A stretch of 64,000 bases of DNA. It comes from Scleropages formosus. Its lineage: Eukaryota > Chordata > Actinopteri > Osteoglossiformes > Osteoglossidae. Both the position numbers and the translations under genes were made by a program. This document shows positions 1 to 10,205 of this stretch, piece by piece; position 1 is the stretch's first letter; every line of letters starts with the position of its first letter. Where the stretch lies: assembly GCF_900964775.1 (NCBI RefSeq), contig NC_041809.1, positions 34,432,172 through 34,496,171 of the forward strand. The letters run 5' to 3'. A model generated the notes under the pieces. That model was not told the DNA's origin, did no database searches, and saw only the letters and a list, made by a program, of their open reading frames with translations.

Positions 1-49
1 AATGTGTGTGAGATCCTGCCACCAGTTCAGCACACAAATAGTCTCTCAC

Positions 50-339
50 CTCAAAATGTCAAATCCAGAGGGTGCCGTTTCACCTCTTGACTTCATGCGT
101 CCGCCGTGGACGTCGTGCAGGCGCAAGTAGGCTGTAAACAGTTCAAGTGTGTACTCTGCTGTTTGTTGAGGAAACATGGTTGGTTTATTTTCGTAGGAAT
201 GCTGTGCCAGGGACTCCAGCTGGCAGCGACAGCATTTCCTCACAAATGTGTTCCAAATACCGTACACCCCGTTTCTTGAGTCGTGTTCATATGATGTGGA
301 TACAGCATATTCTGGAATTCCTCTAATGCTGGGGCTCAC
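50..339 (-). other. unassigned open frame at window edge, possible internal exon
   Basis: A 97-codon open frame on the minus strand that I do not recognise. It contains a cysteine pair (RKCCRCQ) and no clear domain or membrane segment. The frame stops within a sequence that reads as a good splice donor (GAG followed by GTGAGA, exon end near 50), so it could be an exon whose next part lies outside the window. No convincing acceptor was found upstream before the SINE that starts near 355. It could equally be a chance frame or the edge of an old repeat. Confidence 0.25.
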
Positions 340-354
340 TTTGCTCCTTATCGC

Positions 355-555
355 TCAACTGGCACCACAGCTGTAAGAGCTGCTGCCTTTGGAGCCAAAG
401 GTTGCAGGTTTGAATCACACCTCCAGCTATAGTTCCCTTGACCAAGGTACTTAACCCTAACTTGTTACAATGAAACTAACCAGCTGTATAAATGGGTAAA
501 TAATTGTAAGTAGCATAAGACTAAGTCACATTGGAGAAAAGGGTCAGATAGACAT
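355..555 (+). repeat. tRNA-derived SINE, family B
   Basis: A tRNA-like head with a B-box (GCAGGTTTGAATC) and the family phrase for the 'pay attention' region CCCTTGACCAAGGTACTTA, then the CAGCTGTATAAATGGGTAAA body and a TTGGAGAAAAGGGTCAGATA tail. The same order recurs about twenty times in this window. Confidence 0.85.
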
Positions 556-646
556 ATTGCATGTTCATGCTGAGATAGCAGGCGTCTCTAAAAGTTTTTT
601 CCGTTAGTACTGAGAGAAGCCAGACGCAACTATTAGCCAATTGCAC

Positions 647-958
647 GGGGGTGGCACAGCGCCTGGGTGCTGCAAGAGGATGCGGGTTCAATCCCTGCTC
701 AGTCTGTGAGGAGTTTGTATGTTCTCACTGTGTCTGTGTGGGTTTCCTCTGGGTGCTCTGGTTTCCTCCCACAGTCCAAAGACATGCTGTTCTGGTTCAC
801 CCACAGTGTGTGAGTTCCACTGATGTATGGATGAGTGACCCAGCGTATGTAGTGTATCTAGCAGTGTAAGTCACCGCGGTGAATAAGGTGTGTGGGCTGA
901 TAACACTACATAGTTTATTGGAAGTTGCTTTGGAGAAAAGTGTCTTATAAATAAATGT
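647..958 (+). repeat. tRNA-derived SINE, family A (V-SINE-like core)
   Basis: A tRNA-like head with B-box GGGTTCAATCCC is followed by the widespread fish core GGTTTCCTCCCACAGTCCAA and AGACATGC. The 3' part reads GTAAGTCACCGCGGTGAATA and ends TTGGAGAAAAGTGTCTTATA. This is the reference copy for eight family A copies here. The V-SINE assignment comes from recalled core similarity. Confidence 0.85.
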
Positions 959-1642
959 AGGACTTGTTGCACTTGTGTGAAGGATTACGAATAAGAAATG
1001 TTTAGTGTGCATCGCACACCTCCGAGTTGTAGACAGTTGCTCTGGCTCACTTGGTGAAGAGGAATAATGACAGTGCAAGATGACAAGGCTGCGTGTTTGC
1101 TCTTCTCTGAGAGGGGTGTAAGGCCGCATGTGTTGATGTTTACACCCTGTACAGTCACACCAGGCCGAAACTGTGAGACATGCGGGGGGTCGGATGGTGA
1201 GGGCACTGGATGCAATGACCCTGTCCTCCTGGTGCACAGAAACTCCAGTGGGGTGCGTTGTTTTTCTCATCGGTGATTCTTTTCTTGGAAAATCGGTCGA
1301 CTCTTCGGGGAAGCGGGTTATATTGAAGTGGGCGGAAGGTGATGTGTACTTACCCCGCAAAGTAATAATCCTGGCTATTGTATTTTTCTTCTTCCGGAAG
1401 TTTTTTCGTGTTTCCTCAATGTCGTTCTGCTTCTGAAAGTAAAACTATAAAGAACCGACTGACAGCAAGTGAACGCGATGACAATGTCGAGACGCCCGTG
1501 TTCCTTAACTACTGTCGCCACTCGGCTTTTCCCGCCCTCTTCCTTCCCTCATTGTCTCCTTTCCATGAAGCGATGAAACCGAATGTTGAGGCTACAGTTG
1601 TAAGAAATTCTGGATCCCGTGTGACAGCTGCCTGAGTTTTAA
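959..1642. other. no recognised feature
   Basis: Mixed-composition sequence with several short overlapping open frames on both strands, none with recognisable protein similarity or splice structure. I see no repeat family here. Confidence 0.5.
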
Positions 1643-1806
1643 AGGTGCCACTTGCAGATCTTTCAGGTTCCTGAGGTTATAGGTTTGAGTCCCATCCACT
1701 GTTGTATTGCTCTGCCCAAAATCGCTCCGTTAAAAATTAACCAGCTATCTGAGTAGGTAAATCACTATAAGCTGCTTTGGGGGGCAAGCGTCTGTGAAAT
1801 TAGTAG
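1643..1806 (+). repeat. decayed family B SINE
   Basis: A diverged head (TATAGGTTTGAGTCCCATCC), an AATTAACCAGCTATCTGAGT body and a GCTGCTTTGGGGGGCAAGCG tail show the family B order with many substitutions. Confidence 0.65.
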
Positions 1807-1998
1807 ATGTTACTGAACTCACAATGCGGTAAGGAGTGAATTAGTGCAGGAGCTTTGTCTTTGTCTTCCTCCCCATCCAAGTCTTTTCTTCCTTCTCTTT
1901 CCTGCCCGTAGTTCCGACTTGCTCAGCTGTTTCTTTCTGTTCCTTATTCTCTGTCATAATGGGACAGAAAACAAACAGCAGCAGGAGTCCTGGTAAAG

Positions 1999-2067
<69 letters not shown>

Positions 2068-2880
2068 GCAACCACAGGTGGTCACAGATTCTAATATCAA
2101 AAAGGGAACTGTAGTTTTACCTTGAAACAAGTGTAAATCCATCCCTTCCATATATTTGCAGATTTCTGTGTGACCTTTTGCAATTTGTTGCTCAGATGAA
2201 TTATTAATAGTAAAAGTATTTTTTGATATATTCATTATATACATATAAATATTTACTCGTGTGTGTGTGTGTGTATGTATGACAGTGATTAAGGAATAGG
2301 GTTATGGAATATATAATACAAACACTGTACTCTTAGTCACATTGAATAAAAAATTCACCTAAGCAACAAATTTATTACACAAATTTGTGTATTTATTTTA
2401 ATTAGTTTTTCTTATTGTAAGCCATATAGGTTAAGAATATCATCTGTGAATATAAAGAGTAAGGGCACAGTAAATGGAAACAGGAGTATGGTATAGCCCA
2501 TGAAAAGGTGGATCTCGAGGAACTGGTGCATGTCTTAGTTTCTGTGTATTTCCCTTCATGTCCTCTAACCCGGAATGTTCTGGAAGTTTGATTTTCCCCT
2601 GTTTATTGTCAACACTAGACCTTTTCCTCGCTGCCTCCACTCCCCCTTCTCCTTCACCGCATCTTGCCATTGGACGTTGTTGAATGCAAAATTTAGCTAA
2701 ATGCCTTGGGAATGACGACAACCTGAGACCCAAAGGTGAGGGTGGTCATGATTGTATTGACTGATTTCATTACAGTCTATTTGTTTAGCGGACGACCATG
2801 TTTATGGTAATAAGAGCAGCTGGAGAACGTTGAGGACACTCATTTGTGTAGAGAGGCCAGAGGGATTTTTAGCTGTCTTT
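1807..2880. other. unassigned stretch containing a GT microsatellite
   Basis: Apart from the long (GT)n tract at 2001-2065 and a short second one near 2260-2275, this is AT-rich single-copy-looking DNA. I saw no exon. The open frames that cross the GT tract are simple translations of the repeat. Confidence 0.5.
2001..2065. repeat. (GT)n microsatellite
   Basis: A perfect dinucleotide tract of about 32 units. No SINE end adjoins it, unlike the GT tracts attached to family C. Confidence 0.97.
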
Positions 2881-3166
2881 ACATTTGTTTATTTCTGACA
2901 TTTTTCACCACAGTGACTTACGGTGCTGGATACACTACTTACAGTGGGTCACTCATCCATACATCAATGGAACACACAGTCTCTCTGTCACTCACACTGG
3001 GTATATGTCTTTTGCAATACAACAGCATGTCTTTTGACTGTGGGAGGAAACCAGAGCACCCCGAGGAAACCCACACAGACTGAGTGGGGAACGAACCCAT
3101 ATCCTCTAGCACCACCCAGGTGCTGTGAGACACCAGCACCACTCGCTGTGCCACCACGCCACCACC
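2881..3166 (-). repeat. family A SINE
   Basis: Reverse-complement copy: the tail side begins at CAGTGACTTACGGTGCTGGA, the core is CTGTGGGAGGAAACCAGAGC, and the tRNA-like head ends in GTGCCACCACGCCACCACC. Confidence 0.85.
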
Positions 3167-4144
3167 TTTCAAAACATGCTGATAGATTGACTTCTTTTTT
3201 TAAAATTGTTTTTTATTTTTTATTTTTTTAAATGTCTTGTCAGGAAAGTGTGTTTTTTTTTTTTTTCCTTTTTTTTTTCTCCCCCCCCCCTTTTGTTTTG
3301 CATAACCTCCTGATGTGGGTAGATTTACTTACTGGCAAGATGGTCAACTTGTTTTGCCAAGATTTTTTTTTTTTCTTTATTATAATGTACAAGTGAAAGG
3401 AGGCTCATGTACTGAGCTTCTCTTTCTCCACTAACCTTTTTTTTTTTTTTTTTTTCCCTTCCCTTTCCCTCTTTTTTTAGAGGAATATTAGCTCATACAC
3501 ATTAAGGTGTTTTTAACTGACAAGAACATCAATCCACGATGAGAGAGCGCGAGAGACACATACAGAGGAATCTGTTTATGTCCTCCAAGAAGAACATGCA
3601 AGGAAGATCTGAGAATCACCTGCCCACATGTGATAGTAGAAGATGCTTTGACTGTAGGCTTCCAAAGGAACTAATGTTAAGTGAGGAAAGAAGAGGTAAT
3701 TTAAACCTGTCCATATCTACCCGGGAAGTAAACCTGCAGATTCCCTATAACTTTAAGGCTGATTGAATTGAGAAACGGCTGGAACATCTGCTTCCACGCA
3801 ACTTTTCTTGTTCTGCTCCATAACTTGCCAAAGTCGAACCTGTACATTTTTTCTCCCCATTTTTTCCTGCCTTCCTGAAAGCAGTATTCCACAACCTAAT
3901 GCATCAAAGCTTTACCTTTTACGTTAAACGTAAGAATGACGTTCGAATAGTTCTTTTTTTTTATATTTATTTTGATGAACATATGTTGGTTACATTGCAT
4001 CACACATCAATGCCATTTAACTGAAAAAGAAGGGAAAACAACTGCCCTACAAATACCGCGAAAGGCACAAAATATTGTAACCATCCCTTGGGAAGGTAAT
4101 ACAGATTTCTTTCGTCTAAATTTACAAGCTGCTTTTTTTTCTGC
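3167..4144. other. no gene; poly-T/pyrimidine-rich low complexity
   Basis: Several homopolymer T and mixed C/T tracts lie between about 3195 and 3480. The rest has only short open frames without recognisable content. Confidence 0.5.
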
Positions 4145-4145
4145 G

Positions 4146-4352
4146 GGGGGCGCGGTGATGCGGTGTGTTTGGCCGGGTCCTGCTCTCTGGCAGGTCTGGG
4201 GTTCGAGTCCCGTTTAAGGTGCCTTGTGATGGACTGGTGTCCCGTCCTGGGTGTGTCCCCTCCCCTCTCCAGCCTGTGTTGCCAGGTTAGGCTCCGGTTC
4301 ACAGCGACCCCCGCTCCGGACAAGTGGTCTCAGCCTGCGTGTGTGTGTGTTT
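4146..4352 (+). repeat. tRNA-derived SINE, family C with GT tail
   Basis: The head has an A-box-like GCGGTGATGCGGTGTGTTTG and B-box GGGGTTCGAGTCCCG, then TGGACTGGTGTCCCGTCCTG, GGGTGTGTCCCCTCC and GTTGCCAGGTTAGGCTCCGG. It ends in a short (GT)n. First of six copies in the window. Confidence 0.85.
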
Positions 4353-4646
4353 TCTTTCTGCTAACTGTTGAACTACATGCTATTAAGATGCTCTGTGCTG
4401 CGTCAGTTAAATTAGGGGAGAGATTTGTCTTTTTTTTTTTTTTTGACAAAGGCCTGCAGAGGGACACGTGAAATTTTGTATGAAATAAATTGTTTGCAAC
4501 ATATAATGTACCATCTAGTGGCCAAAATATCATTTACCTGAGTAGAGCAAAAAAAAAAAAAAAAGGTTAAATGATGAAAAGTACATTAACTTGGATTTTA
4601 CATCTAGCAATAGTAGTGGCTGGAATGGAGAGTTTGGTCTGCAGGG

Positions 4647-4868
4647 ACAGCTGGTTCTGCAGGTGCTAAAGCTGTTGCCTTTGGACACGAAGGTCGCAGG
4701 TTTGAGTCCCACCTCCAGCCGTAGTACCCTTGAGCCAGGTACTTGCCCTAAATTGCTCCAGTAAAAAAAAAATTACCCAGCTGTATAAACAGGTAAATGA
4801 TTGTAAATAGCTTAACGTTGTAAATCGCCTTGGAGGAAAAGAGTCAGATGAATTAATAAATGTTAATG
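4647..4868 (+). repeat. family B SINE
   Basis: A good copy: GGTCGCAGGTTTGAGTCCCA head, CCAGCTGTATAAACAGGTAA body, and GCCTTGGAGGAAAAGAGTCA tail. It lies just downstream of the foxi1 stop codon. Confidence 0.9.
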
Positions 4869-5001
4869 TGTTCACCCATGCAAATGGAATCAGGAGTTGA
4901 GGTCTGATTCACTTCTGTCCTCAACGCATGAGTCAGTTCTCTACGAGCTGGAACAGGATGAGCACATGGTGACTACGTGTCGTCTGATCTTTTGTGACTC
5001 T

Positions 5002-6726
5002 CTAAACTTGTGTGCCCTCTTGATGGCAGAGCAGCCCGGCGCCCCTCACCTCCAGATCAAACCGGTTGCTCGACCGGTCGATAGATGAGTCACTGTATAC
5101 TGGCATGGACTGAGGTGGCGAGGAAAGGAACTCGGAAGGCTGAGGCCTGGGGCCCGACCACTGTGACCACGCGCTATTTGCGGAGTAGGAGTCGTACACC
5201 TCAGTCTGCGAGCTCTCCACCAAGGGGCTGAGAAGGTCCCCGCCCATGTCCGCCAGCCCTGCGGCCAACTCCGACATCTCTGACAGAAAGCTGCTCAGAC
5301 AGGGAGATTCCCCCGAGGGAATGGGAGAGGGGCTTCTCCTCCTCTCGGGTACCGTGGAGCTGCCGGACGCAACGTCGATGGGTTCGAGGCTCCCTTCGCC
5401 GCTCTTGAGGGGCCCTGGTGCCCCGTCCCTACTTGTAGGGTCTGACTTCCTCTTCCTCTTGCGCCGGAAATTGCCGTTGTCTAACATTTTTTCGCAGTTG
5501 GGATCAAGGATCCAGTAGTTACCCTTTCCTTCGGGGAAAATTACAGAATAACCATTAAGTCTGTGTCCTCATTGAAGTGGCTGCATTCATGAACAAGTCA
5601 AGAAATTGCTTAAGAACATCTGACCTAAGGCCATTTTTTTCCCAGGATAGATAGATATATATAAATTTTTTTTTTTTTTTTTTTTGCCAAGAAAGGACTA
5701 TTTTGGACACATTTCTGCTAAATTTAATTTCATACAGAAATGTCACTTTTATGACATTCTACCTGTATGAACACAATACAAACATATTACATTTATTCAT
5801 TGAGCTGATGGTTTTCTCCAAAGCAGTTTACAATGGTAAAGTTACAATTATTTACCCATTTTTATAGCGGGGTAATTATGACTGGAGCAATTTAAAGTAC
5901 CTTGCTCATGGGTACTAAAGCCAGAGGGGAGATTCAAACCTGCAACCTTTGGGTCCAATAGCAGCAGCAGCAGCTGCAGCACTAACCACTGTGCTAGAGC
6001 TGTCCACATTAAGAGCCACTTGAGCTGAGTTGGACTGATTAAAATACATTTGGCTTTTTTGCTCGACAGAATAAAAAGGTTGTATGACAGGATGAACCTC
6101 GTGGAAAATGAAAGCACGGGCAAAGAACGGGCGTCACCTGGTTCGTCCTTGTCCCGCGGTATCTTCTTGAAGCATTCGTTCAGCGAGAGGTTGTGCCGGA
6201 TGGAGTTCTGCCAGCCCGCCTTGCTCTTGCCGTAGAAGGGGAAATTTTCGGCCACATACTGGTAGATCTGACTGAGAGTGAGCCGTTGGTTGGGCGCTCT
6301 GTGTATCGCCATGGCGATCAGTGCGGAGAAGGAGTAGGGAGGTCTGACCAGCTTCGCCAGATCTTCCTGCAGCGGTAGAGACAACCAGCTTGCTTCTGCC
6401 TCCATGCCCTCGGTCCCAAGGGTGCCCAGATAGGGCTTCTGCAGATTGTAGTGGGAGAAGAAGAGGCTGCCTGCTGCGGGGGCTTCGTTAAGGCGCTGAA
6501 CCGCGTTCAGTCCAGAGCCCCTGAACTGCAGGTATGGGTTCGTGAAGCTGTAGGCGTAGTCCCCGAGGTCGTGAGTAGAAGGGGTGATCCGCTGGGGGCC
6601 AGGCAGAGGAGGTGAGGTGCGGAAGCGGTCATCGCTCAGGCTGAATTCTGGGCTCTCGAGCCCTCGGCCGGAGAACCGCGGGATGTAAAGGTGAGGTGGC
6701 TGGCCCTGTGGGTCAGCTGAAGTCAT
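5002..6726 (-). CDS. foxi1: forkhead box transcription factor FoxI1
   Basis: Two coding exons, 6726-6138 and 5528-5002, join in phase (DEPG, then KGNYW) to give about 371 residues, close to human FOXI1. A forkhead winged-helix domain spans about residues 127-222: [18 protein letters not shown], the recognition helix [15 protein letters not shown], and the basic wing [11 protein letters not shown] that starts the acidic/serine-rich tail. The C-terminus EGTQV resembles the conserved FOXI1 ending EGTEV. The single intron at the DEPG/KGNYW point is typical of FoxI genes. FoxI1 is a nuclear pioneer-like factor for otic placode and ionocyte fate. The paralogue call rests on adjacency to lcp2, as in human 5q35. 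FoxI2 or FoxI3 is the alternative. A family B SINE lies in the intron. Confidence 0.9.
5791..6006 (-). repeat. family B SINE in the foxi1 intron
   Basis: Reverse-complement copy: TCTCCAAAGCAGTTTACAAT tail, GGGGAGATTCAAACCTGCAA box, and a head with a short CAG repeat (about 5959-5978). It occupies about a third of the only foxi1 intron. Confidence 0.88.
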
Positions 6727-7030
6727 TCTCAGTCAGAACTTCTTTGATTTCTTTCTTCTTTCTTGCTTCCTTTTCTCCAGCAAAGGATTCTCTGCTTTGT
6801 CTCGGTTGGTCTGTGACGGCTCCGCCGGGAAAGCTCAGGTGGAAATGACAGGTGTGTGGTACCTGCCGCTGCCTTCATCTGGTTCATTTATGCAATGACG
6901 GCAACGCCCTCCCCTGCTCTCATTGGGTCGTTCGCTGTGCGTGACGAGCGTCACGGCGTTTTTACCGCTACGCCGTTGACGTACTGCAGGGTCTTTCTTT
7001 TCCCTTAAAACCTCATGCTTTGCGCTCTTC
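6727..7030 (-). promoter_or_regulatory. probable foxi1 5' leader and proximal promoter
   Basis: GC-richer sequence directly upstream of the foxi1 start, with CpG-containing segments near 6900-6980, then a sharp return to AT-rich DNA beyond 7030. No clear TATA box was identified. The assignment is by position. Confidence 0.4.
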
Positions 7031-8165
7031 AGAGAAACCAGAATTATGATTCTGGGTAGAATGAGACAAATGGTTAAAAATTATTTTGCATATTACTAAA
7101 TTCCATTTTGCATGAATACCTATGATGGAAATTTTGCTCTTGCCTTTTCTGTTGGATGCAGGTGTGCCTCTCAAAATCTGAAAACATGTAAGTCTTCCGG
7201 AATAATTTCCATTTGTGCAATGAATTATTTAATTTGAGTAAAGCCAGGGATAAACTACATAACATGATTGTAAAATTGCATAAAAGACAGGTTTTTTTTT
7301 TTTTCCTTTGACAAGCTACATGAAATATAATGGTACCTTAATATTTTTAATGTGGGTTATACGACACGTCACCTTGGATGAAAAGGTGTCAGTTAAATAA
7401 TGCAGAGAATTTGCTGTAAGTCACTTTGTAGAAAAGTCTCCTAAAGAAATACATTTAAATATACACTGTAATGTAAAATTATTCTGCTGTAGTTTTTAGG
7501 AATAGTGGGATTTGTAGCAAATGTACAGTTCAATAACTGTTCAATATATTTTTCATTACACTATCTCACGATTTCATTACATTGTAATGATACATTTATT
7601 CACACAGTGATAATTAAATATTTTAAAATGTGACCATTTAAATAGCGTAAACTTATATCAGTTTATTTTTCTCAAAAACTGTACTGAGCGTACACCTACT
7701 GAATGCATTTGCTGTTACTCTAGTGTCAATATAAACAATTTTTTTGGTAAAATATGTATGTATGTATGTATTAAATTTTTTTAAATGGATCTTTCTGACT
7801 AACTTGCCCATTTCAAAGGTATATTATCTGAAGTTTTACACCATTTCTTCTGGACACTTATCATTTAAAGAAAAATCAGAAAAGCACTTGTATTAACCCT
7901 CACTTTTTTGTTAATTATCTCCATATTAAAAACATTTCAACAGCGTAAAAAATATCCAGCCCCCGTGCATTTATGAAAGGTATAATTTTCCAGTTCTTGA
8001 AATTGAACACTTTTATGTGGAACTTGGCAAATGAACACATGAAGGTCGGTTGATGGTCAGGTCACTTTTAAATTGGCAGACTTCTTAGGACTTTTTTTTT
8101 AACTTAAACTGCTTTGTCTGTTTGCTTTCATAAAAAGATGGGTGAAAATGTGTCCGTTAACATCA
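7031..8165. other. AT-rich intergenic DNA, nothing recognised
   Basis: Strongly AT-rich sequence upstream of foxi1 with a short (GTAT)n near 7756-7771. No exon, RNA gene or repeat family was recognised. Confidence 0.5.
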
Positions 8166-8246
8166 GTCTGCCAAGGGTGGCAGTTAGTTTAGCTCTCGTA
8201 CCCTTAAGCAAGGTGCTTATTCTAAAATTGCCTCTTGTTGATCTTA
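8166..8246 (+). repeat. family B SINE fragment
   Basis: Only the segment around CTCGTACCCTTAAGCAAGGT remains, cut off by the family C SINE that follows directly. Confidence 0.6.
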
Positions 8247-8250
8247 TGTG

Positions 8251-8462
8251 AGAGGGGCATGGTGGCGCAGTGGGTTGGACCGGGTCCTGCTCTCTGGTGG
8301 GTCTGGGGTTTGAGTCCTGCTTGGGGTGTCTTGTGATGGACTGGCATCCCGTCCTGGGTGTGTCCCCTCCCCCTCCAGCCTTATGCCCTGTGTTGCTGGG
8401 TTAGGCTCTGGCTCCCTGTGACCCTGAATGGGACAAGTGGTTCAGAAAGTGTGTGTGTGTAT
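8251..8462 (+). repeat. family C SINE with GT tail
   Basis: Near-consensus copy: GGTGGCGCAGTGGGTTGGAC head, GGGGTTTGAGTCCTG box, CATCCCGTCCTGGGTGTGTC body, ending CAGAAAGTGTGTGTGTGTAT. Confidence 0.9.
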
Positions 8463-8489
8463 ATGTATTCTTACGTGCACCAGGCTTTG

Positions 8490-8905
8490 TGATTACTGCT
8501 ACATTTATTCATATTCATTCTTTCATTTATTCACCAGTTTTCTCTAAGGCACTTTAAAATGTTGAGGATAAAGTGAGTGACTGTAATATCTCTGTATACT
8601 ATAAGGTCAAGGTGGATCTATATTTCTAAAAATGTGCTGGAGCATGCATAATGTATAATAACTTTTAAAAACACTAAATGAGGACTTTTGGGACAGCTGG
8701 TGGGATATTGGTGGGATTTGAACCTGTAACCTTTGGGTTTAAGCAAAGGTTATAGGTTCAAATCCCACCTCCAGCTCTAGTACCCTTAAGCAAGGTGTTT
8801 ATTCTAAAATTACCCAGCCCTGTAAATGGATAAATAATTGTAGGTACATTAACATTGTAAGCTTCTTTGGAGAAAAACATCATCTAAATGAATAGAGGTA
8901 AATAA
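8490..8905. repeat. family B SINEs joined head to head, forming a palindrome
   Basis: A minus-oriented piece with tail-like sequence near 8497-8560 and a head at 8712-8735 abuts a plus-oriented copy from 8744 to about 8905. The two B-box regions form inverted arms: GGGATTTGAACCTGTAACCT on the left and AGGTTATAGGTTCAAATCCC on the right, with only about 8 nt between. Confidence 0.75.
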
Positions 8906-9476
8906 AAAAAATCCAGTAGCGGTTTTATACTGCATTTCACCATTACGTCTTCACAGCATGTTCCATCCTTAAAGATGCTCAGACAGTGAAATAATACAGT
9001 TTATTTGTGATGGCAACATGCCATTGTTTTCGCGGGCTTGGCACAACATTTTAATCTGGCAGCCCGATCAGTCAGACAGGCAGCTAATTTGTTTGAGACT
9101 CACGCCCTACTTTTACACCTGGAGCAGATCTGGAGCTGTCGGGTCCGAAACCGTGACGGTGGTGCCAGATTGTCATATTTTAATTTATTTCGACATGAAA
9201 GGCAGGTGACAACAGTTTTATTGAAAAAATAAAAAAGAATAAAGATCATCACGTTTGCGACAGCCGGTTTGCATTTTGAGACATTTCGTTTGGCTCGAAA
9301 AGACAGTTTGGTGCTGCGGCAACTCTTGTTGACCGTTCAATGTTCCCGCATTTGGTTTTTTTCCCTTCCCTTTACTCAGCACACATGAGTAGCTCATAAG
9401 GAGCAGCAGCTGTAGCTCTTATGGATTAACATCAGATAATAATATTACGCAGATGCATTTAACCTCCTTTAAGAAA
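8906..9476. other. no recognised feature
   Basis: Single-copy-looking DNA between foxi1 and the lcp2 3' side. AATAAA-type signals on the minus strand (near 9000-9006 and 9217-9222) could serve the lcp2 transcript, but no transcript end can be fixed from sequence alone. Confidence 0.4.
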
Positions 9477-9668
9477 GGCAATGGGGCAGCTGCCTTTGGA
9501 CCCAAAGGTCGCAGGTTCGAATGCTGCCCCCAGCTGCTGTACCCTTGAGAAAGCTACTTACCCTTAATTGCTCCCACTAAAAATTACCCAGCTGTATAAA
9601 TGGGTAAACAACTGTGGGTAGATCAACACTGTAAGTTAATTTAGAGAGAAGTGTCACGTACATGGAGC
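9477..9668 (+). repeat. family B SINE
   Basis: CTGCCTTTGGACCCAAAGGT keeps a tRNA anticodon-arm-like hairpin. It is followed by CGCAGGTTCGAATGCTGCCC and CCCAGCTGTATAAATGGGTA. Confidence 0.9.
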
Positions 9669-10205
9669 AATGCAGAAAATAATCTTGCGAATCTAAATCT
9701 CAGAAAACCATCTGCCTTGAAATGGCTGTAACTTAAAAAAAAAAAAAAAAAAAAAAAAAGTTCCTAAAACTTTCAGGGTCAATCCATGAAAGATGAGGGC
9801 TATTTGCATTAAAACTGGGATTTCCATCATCGCGCCTGCGAGCTGCCTGGTATCCAGACGCCGTCTTGTGAAATTCGTAATGTGGTTCTTAAAGAAACGC
9901 AGTGAAAGACACCGAGGAAGTAGCAATCGTTGCATCTGTCTAAAAATCCAATAAGCTCTTTACAACATAGAACAACGGTTTAAAAGGAAAGAAATATTTA
10001 AATAGTAATACATTGTGATAGTAGAACTGCTTAGTTGCGAAGGACTTGCAAAGGAGTTGAGGATTCTGTGTGTCTCTTCAGCAATGAAGGGCAATTCTGG
10101 AGCTCGCAGAACTTCTCTGATATTCTTCACGATGCCCCAGTTCCTCACTTCTTCATCCTGGTTCTCTCATCAAGCGCGCAAGTCGGGGAGCAGAGCGCAG
10201 GGTGG
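9669..10205 (-). other. probable lcp2 3' untranslated region
   Basis: Sequence downstream of the lcp2 stop on the minus strand, with a poly-A tract on the plus strand (about 9735-9759). No other gene was seen, and the exact 3' end is undetermined. Confidence 0.35.

Noticed and set aside
1-340. Exon of DOCK2 expected beside foxi1 from human gene order
   Set aside because: The translated frame does not resemble DOCK2 as I remember it, so the open frame is left unassigned.
1841-2244. Open frames rich in His-Thr across 2001-2065
   Set aside because: They are translations of the (GT)n microsatellite and have no protein character outside it.
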